A stretch of 64,000 bases of DNA. Origin: Flavobacterium caeni. GTDB lineage: Bacteria > Bacteroidota > Bacteroidia > Flavobacteriales > Flavobacteriaceae. Both the position numbers and the translations under genes were made by a program. The notes under the pieces are model-generated. The model was given only the letters and a program-made list of their open reading frames with translations, was not told the origin of the DNA and did not search any database. Positions 14,881 through 23,833 of this stretch are shown here, one piece after another. Each line of letters opens with the position of its first letter. The first letter of the stretch is position 1. Location: assembly GCF_900101895.1 (NCBI RefSeq), contig NZ_FMVF01000002.1, forward strand, positions 1 through 64,000, given 5' to 3'.

Positions 14881-15417
14881 ATGACGACCGAAAATACGGA
14901 AAATGAAAAAGAGCTCGACGAGGCAACTCTAGAAGCGAATGCCAATGGCGAGCAGTTGATCATCGAAGAGTTAACCGCTGAAGAACAGCTCAAAAAGGAA
15001 CTCGACGCCGAAAAAGACAAGTTCCTGCGTTTGTTTGCCGAGTTCGAAAACTATAAAAGACGTACCGCCAAGGAACGACTGGAATTGTTCAAGACGGCCA
15101 ACCAAGAGGTGTTGCAGTCGATGCTGCCGGTGCTTGACGATTTTGACAGGGCCATGTCAGAAATTTCCAAATCGGGCGACGAGGCGCTCACCAAAGGCGT
15201 GCAACTCATCCACGAAAAACTCAAAGGAACACTCGTTTCGAAAGGGTTAGAAGAAGTAGCCGTAAAGGCTGGCGACGCTTTCAATGCCGATTTTGCCGAA
15301 GCAATCACCCAAATTCCATCACCAGAACTCAAAGGAAAAATCGTCGACGTGATCGAGAAAGGCTATCAACTGGGCGACAAAATCATCCGATTCCCTAAAG
15401 TGGTCGTCGGACAATAA
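14881..15417 (+). CDS. grpE: nucleotide exchange factor GrpE
   Basis: 178 residues from the ATG at 14881. An acidic N-terminus (MTTENTENEKELDEATLEAN) is followed by the long dimerisation helix and the conserved core DKFLRLFAEFENYKRRTAKE (about 58-77). The beta domain ends the protein with KGYQLGDKIIRFPKVVVGQ, the usual GrpE signature. GrpE drives ADP release from DnaK in the cytoplasm. dnaJ follows after 9 bases. An ATG at 14851 is in frame and would add a basic stretch, but it lies only about 11 bases after the predicted transcription start. dnaK is not in the window. Confidence 0.95.
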   Translation: MTTENTENEKELDEATLEANANGEQLIIEELTAEEQLKKELDAEKDKFLRLFAEFENYKRRTAKERLELFKTANQEVLQSMLPVLDDFDRAMSEISKSGDEALTKGVQLIHEKLKGTLVSKGLEEVAVKAGDAFNADFAEAITQIPSPELKGKIVDVIEKGYQLGDKIIRFPKVVVGQ

Positions 15418-15426
15418 TCCATCAAG

Positions 15427-16542
15427 ATGAAGAAAGATTTATACGAAATACTCGGGATCGACAAAAGTGCCGATGCCGGCGCGATCAAAAAAGCCTACCG
15501 CAAAAAGGCGCTCAAATACCACCCAGACAAGAATCCGGGCGACAAGCAGGCCGAAGAAAATTTCAAGGCGGCAGCCGAGGCTTACGAAGTTTTGAGCGAC
15601 CCTGACAAAAAGGCCAAGTACGACCAGTACGGGCACCAGGCTTTCGAAGCAGGCGGATTCGGCGGCGGTCACCATATGAACATGGATGACATTTTCAGTC
15701 AGTTCGGCGATATTTTCGGGAGCGCGTTCGGTGGCGGTTTCTCGGGTTTCGGCGGTGGCGGCGGACAACGACGTGCCAAGGGATCGAACCTGCGCATCAA
15801 GGTCAAGTTGACGCTCGAAGACATCGCGGGCGGCGTCGAGAAAAAAGTAAAAGTCAAACGAAAAGTACAGGCCCAAGGCGTCACCTACAAAACATGTGCT
15901 ACCTGTAATGGGCAAGGTCAGGTGATGCGCGTGACCAATACGATCCTGGGCAGGATGCAGTCGGCTTCGACGTGCCCTACCTGTCATGGCACGGGACAAA
16001 TCCTCGACAAAAAACCAGCCGATGCCGATGCGCAAGGCCTGGTCATCGCCGAGGAAACCGTATCGATCAAGATTCCTGCGGGCGTCGTCGACGGCATGCA
16101 GCTCAAAGTGTCCAACAAAGGAAACGAAGCCCCGGGTACCAACAGCCTGCCGGGCGACCTGATTGTGGCCATCGAAGAAGTCGAGCATGAATTCCTCAAA
16201 CGCGAAGGCGAGAACCTGCATTACGATTTGTACATCAGCTTTCCCGAAGCCGTATTGGGTATCTCTAAAGACATTGATGCGGTGGGCGGAAAAGTACGCA
16301 TCAAATTGGAAGAAGGCATCCAATCGGGCAAGATCTTGCGCTTGAAAGGAAAGGGTATTCCAAGCCTGAACGGATACGGTAGCGGCGACTTGCTCGTACA
16401 CGTAAACGTATGGACGCCCAAGCATTTGAACAAGGAGCAAAAGGCGTTTTTCGAGAAATCGCTCCAAGAGGATAACTTTGTCCCAAGCCCTGAAAAAAGC
16501 GACAAATCTTTTTTTGAAAAAGTTAAAGATATGTTTTCGTAA
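15427..16542 (+). CDS. dnaJ: chaperone DnaJ
   Basis: 371 residues. The J domain has HPD at about 32-34 and is followed by a Gly/Phe-rich segment (about 75-120) including GGFGGGH and [10 protein letters not shown]. The zinc-finger region holds only two CxxCxGxG motifs, CATCNGQG and CPTCHGTG (about residues 159 and 183), instead of the four of E. coli DnaJ; flavobacterial DnaJ proteins I recall share this. The C-terminal substrate-binding domains ([20 protein letters not shown] and later) are complete. It acts with DnaK and with GrpE from the same operon, and ends at a pair of terminators. Confidence 0.95.
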   Translation: MKKDLYEILGIDKSADAGAIKKAYRKKALKYHPDKNPGDKQAEENFKAAAEAYEVLSDPDKKAKYDQYGHQAFEAGGFGGGHHMNMDDIFSQFGDIFGSAFGGGFSGFGGGGGQRRAKGSNLRIKVKLTLEDIAGGVEKKVKVKRKVQAQGVTYKTCATCNGQGQVMRVTNTILGRMQSASTCPTCHGTGQILDKKPADADAQGLVIAEETVSIKIPAGVVDGMQLKVSNKGNEAPGTNSLPGDLIVAIEEVEHEFLKREGENLHYDLYISFPEAVLGISKDIDAVGGKVRIKLEEGIQSGKILRLKGKGIPSLNGYGSGDLLVHVNVWTPKHLNKEQKAFFEKSLQEDNFVPSPEKSDKSFFEKVKDMFS

Positions 16543-16570
16543 CTTAAAAAAATATTTTACATTTGGGTTG

Positions 16571-16646
16571 TTACTAGGTAACTAGTAATTTCTTTTTCAT
16601 AGCAATTTTTCCCATCCTTGTGCAAATAAGGGTGGGTTTTTTTTGT
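16571..16646 (+). terminator. tandem terminators after dnaJ
   Basis: Hairpin 1: TTACTAG-GTAA-CTAGTAA (16571-16588), followed by TTTCTTTTT. Hairpin 2: CCCATCCTT (16611-16619) pairs with AAGGGTGGG (16628-16636), followed by eight T. The second is the stronger. Confidence 0.8.
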
Positions 16647-16727
16647 AACGTTAGCGCGGCGGTTGGCTCTAATTCGCTAAATTTACGCGGCGTTACCGCA
16701 AGGGAATCCCAACAAAACCCATATTTC

Positions 16728-17651
16728 ATGCATAACATACTGGAAGTCAAAAACGTCGTCAAACAATACGGCGATTATACGGCACTTAATTCGGTGTCGC
16801 TTAATGTTCCCCAAGGCAGCATCTACGGACTGCTCGGGCCCAACGGCGCCGGAAAAACCTCGCTCATCCGGATCATCAACCAAATCACGATGCCCGATGC
16901 GGGGCAAATCCTGCTCGACGGCGAGGCGCTCAATCCAAGCCACATCAAACAAATCGGTTACCTGCCCGAAGAGCGCGGTTTGTACAAATCGATGAAAGTG
17001 GGCGAGCAATGCCTGTATCTGGCGCAGCTCAAAGGATTGTCGAAGGACGAGGCGCTCACGCAGCTCAAATATTGGTTCGACAAACTCGAAATCAAAGGCT
17101 GGTGGGACAAAAAAATACAAGAGCTGTCCAAAGGCATGGCGCAAAAAATACAATTCGTCGTCACGGTGTTGCACCAGCCCAAGTTGCTCATTTTTGACGA
17201 GCCGTTTTCTGGGTTCGATCCGGTGAACGCCAATTTGATCAAAGACGAAATCCTCGAGCTCAAAAAGAAAGGCGCCACCATCATCTTTTCGACGCACCGC
17301 ATGGAAAGTGTCGAGGAATTGTGCGACGACATCGCGCTCATCCACAAATCCAACAAACTCATAGAAGGCAAACTCGACGACATCAAACGCCAATACCGCA
17401 CCAACAGTTTCGAGGTGGGCATCCTGACGGCCAATGTCGAGGGGCTTATGTACGATTTGACGCAAAAGTTCACCGTGGGGCAAACCCAGTTCAAATCGCT
17501 CAACGACGAACTCAAACTCGAAATCCAGATCGGCAACGCCACGCCCAACGATTTGCTCCAAATCCTGACCGCGCGCGGACAAGTCACGCACTTTGTCGAA
17601 AAGATCCCGAGTGCAGGCGACATCTTCATCAAAACCGTAAAAGAAAACTAA
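16728..17651 (+). CDS. ABC transporter ATP-binding protein (NatA-like)
   Basis: 307 residues from the ATG at 16728. Walker A GPNGAGKT (about 38-45), signature LSKGMAQK, Walker B LLIFDEPFSGFDP and a switch His in STHRMESVEE are all present. The last 90 residues are the DUF4162-type tail common in NatA/EcsA-like exporters. The adjacent DUF808 gene overlaps it by one base (TAATG) and the permease at 18542 completes the transporter. Substrate unknown; sodium or lipid export are both seen in this group. The upstream reading frame is open for 36 codons, but the ATG chosen matches family starts. Confidence 0.9.
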   Translation: MHNILEVKNVVKQYGDYTALNSVSLNVPQGSIYGLLGPNGAGKTSLIRIINQITMPDAGQILLDGEALNPSHIKQIGYLPEERGLYKSMKVGEQCLYLAQLKGLSKDEALTQLKYWFDKLEIKGWWDKKIQELSKGMAQKIQFVVTVLHQPKLLIFDEPFSGFDPVNANLIKDEILELKKKGATIIFSTHRMESVEELCDDIALIHKSNKLIEGKLDDIKRQYRTNSFEVGILTANVEGLMYDLTQKFTVGQTQFKSLNDELKLEIQIGNATPNDLLQILTARGQVTHFVEKIPSAGDIFIKTVKEN

Positions 17652-18523
17652 TGGCATCGGGAATCTTTGCAGTACTAGACGACATTGCCGCGCTCATGGA
17701 CGACGTGGCCGTAGCCAGCAAACTGGCGACCAAGAAAACAGCGGGCATCCTCGGCGACGATTTGGCCGTGAACGCAGAAAAAGCCACGGGTTTCCTGGCT
17801 TCACGCGAACTGCCCGTGCTTTGGGCCATTTCAAAAGGGTCGCTGCTCAACAAAGTCATCATCGTGCCCGTAGCGCTTTTGCTCAACGCGTTTTTTCCGA
17901 TGGCCATCAAGGTCATCCTGGTATTGGGCGGTTGTTTCCTCGCGTTTGAGGGCGCCGAGAAAATTGTACATTATTTGTTCCACCGCCAAAAAGAAGGACA
18001 CGAAGTGATCGAAGAAGCGACCGACGGAAATGCCGACGAGGAAAAAGCCAAGGTCAAATCGGCGGTCATGACCGATTTTATTTTATCGGTCGAGATTGTC
18101 ATCATCGCGCTCGGTTCGGTGCTCGACAAACCGCTCATGACGCAAATCCTGACCGTCTCGGTCGTGGCGCTCATCGCGACGGTGGGCGTATACGGCATTG
18201 TCGCGCTTATCGTGCGTATGGACGATGCCGGATTCAAGCTCATCCAAAAAAGCGGCGAAGGCAGCTTTGTGGCGCGCATCGGTCAATTGCTGGTGGCGGC
18301 GCTTCCGTGGATCATCAAGATACTGGCCGTGGTGGGTACGCTGGCGTTGTTGCTCGTCTCAGGCGGCATCTTTGTGCACAACATCGATTACTTTCACCAC
18401 CTGATGCCGGGCGTCCCTTCGATCGTCAAGGAATTTGCGCTCGGGCTTGTCGTGGGCATCGTCATCGTGGGCATCGTCATGCTGTTCCAAAAAGTCATCA
18501 GGTCGTTCAAAAAGGCCCAATAA
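17651..18523 (+). CDS. DUF808 domain membrane protein (YedI-like)
   Basis: 290 residues. The N-terminus MASGIFAVLDDIAALMDDVA is diagnostic of the DUF808/YedI family, and the following hydrophobic segments (about 58-85, 140-180, 215-250 and 260-280) give a multi-pass inner-membrane protein with a short charged loop near 100-130. Function is not established. It overlaps the ATPase stop by one base and is followed 18 bases later by the ABC permease, so it is embedded in the transporter operon. Whether it is a subunit or a passenger cannot be told from sequence. Confidence 0.85.
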   Translation: MASGIFAVLDDIAALMDDVAVASKLATKKTAGILGDDLAVNAEKATGFLASRELPVLWAISKGSLLNKVIIVPVALLLNAFFPMAIKVILVLGGCFLAFEGAEKIVHYLFHRQKEGHEVIEEATDGNADEEKAKVKSAVMTDFILSVEIVIIALGSVLDKPLMTQILTVSVVALIATVGVYGIVALIVRMDDAGFKLIQKSGEGSFVARIGQLLVAALPWIIKILAVVGTLALLLVSGGIFVHNIDYFHHLMPGVPSIVKEFALGLVVGIVIVGIVMLFQKVIRSFKKAQ

Positions 18524-18541
18524 TCCATCAAAAATCAAAAA

Positions 18542-19843
18542 ATGAGTACACTTTCCCTGATCATCAAACGCGAGTTCAACGCCAAGGTACGCAACAAATC
18601 GTTTATCGTGATGACGTTCCTGAGCCCGATCATCTTTGCCGCCGTCATCGCGCTGATCGTATACGTGGGCAGCCTCAAGGCCGATGTCAAACAAATCGCG
18701 GTGCACGACGAATCGGGCGTCATCAAGGGCGAGCTCAAGAATTCCGACGAATACCGCTACGTCGATTTGTCGACGGTCGATTTAAAAACGCTGCGCGACA
18801 GCGTCACGTCGGAGTTTTACGAAGGCCTGCTTTACATCCCCAAAACCGACAGCCTCAAGGCGCTCGAGAAAAAAGTCGAATTTATCTCGAACGACAGCCC
18901 AAGCGCCGGGTTCATCGGTTCGCTCGAAAATACCATCGGTCAAAAACTCACCTACGCCAATTTCGAAGGTGCGAAACTCGACACGGCCGCCATCAGCAAG
19001 GCCACGATAGACATCGACATCAACCTGACCAAATCTACGGGCGAAAAATCGGTCAAAGGGCTCAACGAGATCAAGATCGGCATCGGCTTTATGTTTGGCT
19101 ACCTGATCATGATGTTCATCATCATTTACGGCAACATGGTCATGCGCTCGGTGATCGAAGAAAAAACCAACCGCATCATAGAGATCATCATCTCGTCGGT
19201 CAAGCCGTTCCAGCTCATGATGGGCAAAATCATCGGGACGTCGCTTGCGGGCGTCTTGCAATTCCTGATCTGGGCCATTGTGGGCGTCGGACTTATGATG
19301 GCCGGCACCGCATTTTTTGGCGTCGATGCGAGTCCCACCGCCGGCATGTCGCCCGAAGTCATGGCCGCCGCCGAGCAAAACATGGGCACCGCCGAATTGT
19401 ACATCCGCGAAATGTGGAACCTGCCCATTGCCACGCTCGTGGTTTCGTTCATTGTGTTTTTCATCGGCGGGTATTTCCTGTACAGCTCGCTGTATGCTGC
19501 CATCGGAGCGGCCGTAGACAACGAAACCGATTCGCAGCAATTCCTGCTCCCTATTATCATGCCGCTCATTGTGGCCATTTACATCGGGTTTGTGACCGTC
19601 ATCAACGACCCGCACGGCAACATCGCCACGGCGTTTTCGATGGTGCCGTTTACGTCGCCCATCGTCATGCTCATGCGCATCCCGTTTGGTGTGCCGGTAT
19701 GGCAAATCGTGTTGTCGATGGTACTTTTGTTCGGGACGTTTCTGGGCATCGTTTGGTTTGCGGGCAAAATTTACCGCGTCGGGATTTTGATGTATGGGAA
19801 AAAACCGAGTTGGAAAGAGATTATGAAATGGATTAATTATTAA
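18542..19843 (+). CDS. ABC transporter permease (NatB-like)
   Basis: 433 residues. An N-terminal membrane segment after MSTLSLIIKREFNAKVRNKS leads to a large extracytoplasmic domain (about 45-180), followed by five or six further membrane segments from about 180 (GIGFMFGYLIMMFIIIYGNM) to the end. The motif EEKTNRIIEIIISSVKPFQL is the hallmark of the ABC-2/NatB permeases. It pairs with the ATPase at 16728. AT-rich sequence and a dispersed repeat separate it from the next gene. Confidence 0.9.
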   Translation: MSTLSLIIKREFNAKVRNKSFIVMTFLSPIIFAAVIALIVYVGSLKADVKQIAVHDESGVIKGELKNSDEYRYVDLSTVDLKTLRDSVTSEFYEGLLYIPKTDSLKALEKKVEFISNDSPSAGFIGSLENTIGQKLTYANFEGAKLDTAAISKATIDIDINLTKSTGEKSVKGLNEIKIGIGFMFGYLIMMFIIIYGNMVMRSVIEEKTNRIIEIIISSVKPFQLMMGKIIGTSLAGVLQFLIWAIVGVGLMMAGTAFFGVDASPTAGMSPEVMAAAEQNMGTAELYIREMWNLPIATLVVSFIVFFIGGYFLYSSLYAAIGAAVDNETDSQQFLLPIIMPLIVAIYIGFVTVINDPHGNIATAFSMVPFTSPIVMLMRIPFGVPVWQIVLSMVLLFGTFLGIVWFAGKIYRVGILMYGKKPSWKEIMKWINY

Positions 19844-19860
19844 TTATTTTTATTATTTAT

Positions 19861-19950
19861 TGGGAGCTAAATCCCGCTTTGCACTGCAATCTTTTTACTT
19901 TTAAAGGAAAAGTAAAAAGGATTTCCGTTTCAATCGGGGCTAGGGCCCGT
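19861..19950. repeat. dispersed palindromic repeat (family A), copy 1
   Basis: Core: a block reading AATCTTTTTAC, a short AAAGGAAA centre and GTAAAAAGGATT, followed by CGGGGCTAGGG. A related copy is at 60033-60097 (ATCTTTTGC then GCAAAAGGAT) and a right-end fragment (CCAGGGCTAGGG) is near 40340. It fills most of the gap 19844-20055, which has no gene. Confidence 0.55.
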
Positions 19951-20055
19951 TGGTAAATTCAGGATTTTCTAAAACGAGGGCAATCTGCATTCAATCTCCC
20001 CGAATCTCCCTATCTTAGACAATAAATAATAACAATAAAAAATAAACAATAAAGA

Positions 20056-21219
20056 ATGCCACGCATTTTAATCATCGAAGACGAAGCGTCCATCAGGCGT
20101 GTACTCACCAAAATATTGTCCGAAGAAAGCGACACCTATACCGTAGACGAAGCCGAAGACGGCATCACCGGTTTCGAGAAAATCAAGGCCACCGACTACG
20201 ACCTCGTGTTGTGCGACATCAAAATGCCCAAAATGGACGGTGTCGAGTTGCTCGAAGCGGTCAAAAAAATCAAGCCCGAAATCCCGATGGTCATGATCTC
20301 GGGCCACGGCGATATGGAAACCGCCATCCAAACCATGCGGCTCGGGGCGTTCGACTACATCTCCAAACCACCCGATTTGAACCGTTTGCTCAATACCGTG
20401 CGCAACGCGCTCGACAAAAAGCAACTCGTGGTCGAGAACAAGATCCTCAAGAAAAAGGTCAGCAAGCACTACGAGATGATCGGCGAAAGCGACGCCATCA
20501 ACCACATCAAAGACATCATCGAAAAAGTCGCCAAGACCGATGCGCGCGTGCTGGTTACGGGCCCCAACGGAACAGGCAAAGAACTGGTCGCGCACTGGTT
20601 GCACGAAAAAAGCGAGCGCGCCGCGGCCCCACTCATCGAAGTCAACTGCGCGGCCATCCCGTCGGAACTCATCGAAAGCGAGTTGTTCGGGCACGTCAAA
20701 GGCGCCTTTACATCGGCAGTCAAGGACCGTGGAGGTAAGTTCGAAGCGGCAAACAAGGGCACGATTTTCCTCGACGAAATAGGCGACATGAGCCTGTCGG
20801 CGCAAGCCAAGGTGTTGCGCGCGTTACAGGAAAACAAGATTTCGCGCGTGGGCGACGAAAAGGAAATCAAAGTCGATGTACGCGTGATTGCCGCCACCAA
20901 CAAAGACCTCAAGCACGAAATTGCCGAAGGCCGTTTCCGCGAAGATTTGTACCACCGTCTGGCCGTCATCCTGGTCAAGGTGCCGGCGCTCAACGACCGC
21001 CGCGACGACATCCCGCTTTTGATCGAACATTTTGCCGTCAAAATCGCCGAGGAGCAGGGCAACGCGCCCAAATCGTTTTCGACGCAAGCCACCAAGTTGC
21101 TGCAGGAATACGATTGGACGGGCAACATCCGCGAGTTGCGCAACGTAGTGGAACGCCTGATCATCCTGGGCGGGAACGAGATTTCGGAAAACGACGTGAA
21201 GTTGTTTGCGAGTAAATGA
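20056..21219 (+). CDS. sigma-54-dependent response regulator without DNA-binding domain
   Basis: 387 residues. A receiver domain (phospho-acceptor Asp54 in LVLCDIKMPKMDG) is joined to a sigma-54 AAA+ ATPase domain: Walker A GPNGTGKE (about 169-176), the sigma-54 contact loop GAFTSA (about 216-221), Walker B GTIFLDEIGD, and the arginine-finger region with RFREDLYHRL. The protein stops after NIRELRNVVERL and a short tail, so the usual Fis-type helix-turn-helix is absent. Such HTH-less activators may work from solution or with a partner. A cognate sensor kinase is not adjacent. Confidence 0.85.
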   Translation: MPRILIIEDEASIRRVLTKILSEESDTYTVDEAEDGITGFEKIKATDYDLVLCDIKMPKMDGVELLEAVKKIKPEIPMVMISGHGDMETAIQTMRLGAFDYISKPPDLNRLLNTVRNALDKKQLVVENKILKKKVSKHYEMIGESDAINHIKDIIEKVAKTDARVLVTGPNGTGKELVAHWLHEKSERAAAPLIEVNCAAIPSELIESELFGHVKGAFTSAVKDRGGKFEAANKGTIFLDEIGDMSLSAQAKVLRALQENKISRVGDEKEIKVDVRVIAATNKDLKHEIAEGRFREDLYHRLAVILVKVPALNDRRDDIPLLIEHFAVKIAEEQGNAPKSFSTQATKLLQEYDWTGNIRELRNVVERLIILGGNEISENDVKLFASK

Positions 21220-21320
21220 TTTTACCGCAAAGGAGCACAAAGTTTTCGCAAAGTTCTCAGAGATTCGAAAGGGCGCTTTGCGTTTCTTTGCGAAACCTTG
21301 GCGTATCTTTGTGGTATAAT
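21219..21320 (+). repeat. dispersed CGCAAAG repeat (family B), single copy
   Basis: The left half carries ACCGCAAAGGAGCACAAAG and TTCGCAAAG; the right half carries CTTTGCG, CTTTGCG and ATCTTTGTGG. This is the same imperfect palindrome as the array at 57508-58052. The right end forms the -7 box of the next gene. Confidence 0.7.
21278..21311 (+). promoter_or_regulatory. repeat-borne promoter of the DEAD-like gene
   Basis: TTG (21278-21280), 23 bases, then TATCTTTG (21304-21311), all inside the family B repeat. The ATG at 21329 lies 17 bases after the -7 box. Confidence 0.45.
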
Positions 21321-21328
21321 TGAAAAGA

Positions 21329-21952
21329 ATGAACCTCAAAAAAATAAACCCAAACCTCCAAAAAGCGCTCCTCGAGAACGACTTTATCGTGCCGAATGAA
21401 ATGCAGGAAGCCACCTGGTCGTCGGTCAAGAGCGGCGCCGATTGCGTGGTGGTTTCGCCGCCGGGAAGCGGTAAGACCACGACGTTGGTGATGCACGTCA
21501 TCCAAAAACTCCAAGCGGCATCGGGCGAGAGCACGCGCGCATTGGTGTTTGTGCAGGACAAAGACCAGATGCTCGAGGTGGTGAACCTGTTCAAGACGCT
21601 GGGCAACTATACCGACTTGCGCGTGTACGGCGTACACGAAAAAGGCGATACCGATTTCGACAAAAACCACATCTCGTTGGGCCTTGATGTGCTCGTGGGG
21701 CCGCCGGCCAAACTCAATGCACTGTTCTCAACGGCGGGTTTCAACATGAATACGATCAAGATTTTTGCCGTAGACGATGCCGATGTCTTGTTCAAGAACC
21801 GTCAGCACGCCGCGATTTCCAGATTGTCCGACAGCGTCGAGAAAACGCAGCGGTTGTTTTTCGCCTCGGCCGTGACCGAAAAACTCGAATTGATGGCCGA
21901 CAAAATCATGGTAGAACCTTTATTCTTTGAACCCGATGAGGACGCGTCTTGA
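21329..21952 (+). CDS. single-domain DEAD/DEAH-box helicase-like protein
   Basis: 207 residues, the size of one RecA-like domain only. Q-motif-like start (FIVPNEMQEATW), Walker A SPPGSGKTTT (about 44-53), motif Ib-like VGPPAKLN, Walker B reading FAVDDADVLF in place of DEAD, and motif III-like FASA (SAT in true helicases). The second helicase domain is missing and the gene is not followed by its remains, so this is not a simple frameshift. It may bind ATP and RNA without unwinding. The next gene overlaps its 3' end by 17 bases. Confidence 0.75.
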   Translation: MNLKKINPNLQKALLENDFIVPNEMQEATWSSVKSGADCVVVSPPGSGKTTTLVMHVIQKLQAASGESTRALVFVQDKDQMLEVVNLFKTLGNYTDLRVYGVHEKGDTDFDKNHISLGLDVLVGPPAKLNALFSTAGFNMNTIKIFAVDDADVLFKNRQHAAISRLSDSVEKTQRLFFASAVTEKLELMADKIMVEPLFFEPDEDAS

Positions 21953-22466
21953 ATCTGAACGGTTGCTGTTTCGCGAATTGATCGCATCGGATGCCGAAGC
22001 CATGTTTGAACTCGACTCGGATCCCGACGTCGTGAAATATGTAGGCGTCCAACCGCTTACGCACATCGACCAGACGCGCGAACTGATTGCGCAAATCCAA
22101 CGGCAATACCGCGAAAACGGCATTGGCCGATGGGGCGCGTTTTTGAAAGACACGGGCGAATTCATCGGTTGGGCCGGACTCAAATACATTGCGGAACTCA
22201 ACGGCAAAAAAGACAACTATGATTTGGGCTACCGGTTCCTCAAGCCGCATTGGGGCAAAGGCTACGGTACCGAATCGGTGCGGGCGTTTATCGAATTTGG
22301 TTTCAACGAAATGAAGCTCGAACGCATCAGCGCCTACGCAGACCTTGAAAATACCGCATCGGTCAAGGTGCTCGAAAAATGCGGGCTACAGTTCGTCAAC
22401 ACTTTTATGGACGAGGGCGATTTGTGCGGATGGTATGAAATAGACAATCCGTCGGTAAAAAAGTAG
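21936..22466 (+). CDS. GNAT family N-acetyltransferase (RimJ/RimL type)
   Basis: 176 residues from the ATG at 21936, which overlaps the previous gene by 17 bases. It begins RTRLESERLLFRELIASDAE, the typical start of the Acetyltransf_3 (RimJ/RimL) group, and contains the acetyl-CoA-binding segment YRFLKPHWGKGYGTES (about 96-111) with the GxGxxS-like loop. The later NTASVKVLEKCG (about 142-153) is another hallmark. It would transfer acetyl from acetyl-CoA to an amine; the substrate is not predictable. Confidence 0.88.
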   Translation: MRTRLESERLLFRELIASDAEAMFELDSDPDVVKYVGVQPLTHIDQTRELIAQIQRQYRENGIGRWGAFLKDTGEFIGWAGLKYIAELNGKKDNYDLGYRFLKPHWGKGYGTESVRAFIEFGFNEMKLERISAYADLENTASVKVLEKCGLQFVNTFMDEGDLCGWYEIDNPSVKK

Positions 22467-22488
22467 GGCCAGAAGACCGGCCCTGTAA

Positions 22489-23739
22489 CTATAGCAGATT
22501 GTAGCCGATTTGCAGCGCGAACGAAGAAAATTTCGTGTTCCATGACGCCGCGTCTGTCAAAACCCTAGGCGCTCCGTATCGGAATTGAGCCGTCCATTTT
22601 TTGTAACCGAGTCCCACTCCAACCGCAAAATTTCCTTTTTGTTCCACAGGCAGCGTGACCGATGCGTTGGCGAGCCCGTCCTTGTTCTGCAACACTATGT
22701 CGTCGGAGGAAACCATGATCGGAAACACATAGGCGGCATCAATAAACATGCGGGTGTGGGCATTAAACCTAAAATGGCGACGTGCGCCCAACGGAATATC
22801 GATGGTCGCATAACGCACAACCGCCGTGTAATGCAATTGATCACCGTCGTTAAAAAACTCGGGGTTGTTTACATAAGCCACATAGTTTTTTTGCGCATCG
22901 AAATTCTGATAGGTAGGATTGGTAAAAATGCTCCAATTGTTGTGGTTAAAAGGCAGGAACGCTTCGGCTTCGAGTCCCAAACGATAGGACGTGTAATTGA
23001 TGGTGGCCGACGCATCATAATAAGAATAAGGATCGGTCAACTTCATCGTCGCCATTTGCGCCCCAACTGTTATACGCAAAGCGAAGGTTTCTTTTGGCTT
23101 GTCGGCGTTTGCCTTGTTTGGCGCATCGTTGTCGAAACAACTGTTGTACCGTTCAAAATGCGCCATCAAAACGCTGCGGCTGTAGGGCATGTTTTTGAAC
23201 GAGGTATCGTCGGTTTTTTCACAACGAACGTTGTTGAACAGCTGTTGTTGGAACAATTTATTTTCGCCAATGCCGCTGTTGCTTTCCATGTAGCGGATCA
23301 TCACCAATTGCTCCAGGGTTTTATCGGGCGTTTCAAAGAAAAACTTCTGCACGTTTCCCTGCACATATTCATACAAAGAGGCCTGGCCCGACACCAGCAG
23401 CAGCAAAAATTGCGTTTCGATCTTGAAATCGGGATTGCGACTGTTTTGTACGGCATTGGTTTGCGGCAACGAACGTTCCATCTCCATCATGTAACGTTTG
23501 TAGACACGGCCACCATCGATGGCAAACTCACGTACACCGTTGATATTTTCTGTTTCCGGTTTGTCGTTTGGGTTGATTTTGTAACGGAATGACGTTGGAT
23601 TGTCTTTCCAGTCCAGGTTTTCGATGTAACAGTCGACCTTTTTTCCCGCATTGTACACGAAATAGCCTTTTTCGAATTGCACTTGCGCATAAGATAGCAC
23701 GCCGAACAGCAGCGTCAATCCAGTGAGTATTAATTTCAT
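22489..23739 (-). CDS. secreted protein with C-terminal outer-membrane barrel-like region
   Basis: 416 residues. Signal peptide (MKLILTGLTLLFGVLSYAQ), then a soluble part opening FEKGYFVYNAGKKVDCYIEN (about 22-220) as in a Bacteroidetes-specific family, followed by alternating aromatic-hydrophobic strands from about 220 and a terminal IGYNLL, which suggests a small outer-membrane beta-barrel. Homologues I remember are sometimes mislabelled as tRNA modification GTPases; there is no GTPase motif here. It is monocistronic and convergent with the GNAT gene. Function unknown. Confidence 0.65.
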   Translation of the reverse strand: MKLILTGLTLLFGVLSYAQVQFEKGYFVYNAGKKVDCYIENLDWKDNPTSFRYKINPNDKPETENINGVREFAIDGGRVYKRYMMEMERSLPQTNAVQNSRNPDFKIETQFLLLLVSGQASLYEYVQGNVQKFFFETPDKTLEQLVMIRYMESNSGIGENKLFQQQLFNNVRCEKTDDTSFKNMPYSRSVLMAHFERYNSCFDNDAPNKANADKPKETFALRITVGAQMATMKLTDPYSYYDASATINYTSYRLGLEAEAFLPFNHNNWSIFTNPTYQNFDAQKNYVAYVNNPEFFNDGDQLHYTAVVRYATIDIPLGARRHFRFNAHTRMFIDAAYVFPIMVSSDDIVLQNKDGLANASVTLPVEQKGNFAVGVGLGYKKWTAQFRYGAPRVLTDAASWNTKFSSFALQIGYNLL

Positions 23740-23833
23740 GATGTGTTTGTTTTGGTTGTTTCAAATATAACACTTTAAGGATACCGACAACATAGAAAAT
23801 CTGTAATGTGAAATTTTTTTCATTCGATTCGAC

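Noticed and set aside
18307..19836. 509-codon frame overlapping DUF808 and the ABC permease
   Set aside because: Composition dominated by His, Arg and Asp; the other frame encodes recognised families.
22465..22484. terminator after the GNAT gene
   Set aside because: AGGGCC/GGCCCT forms a short stem but no T-run follows, so support is weak.
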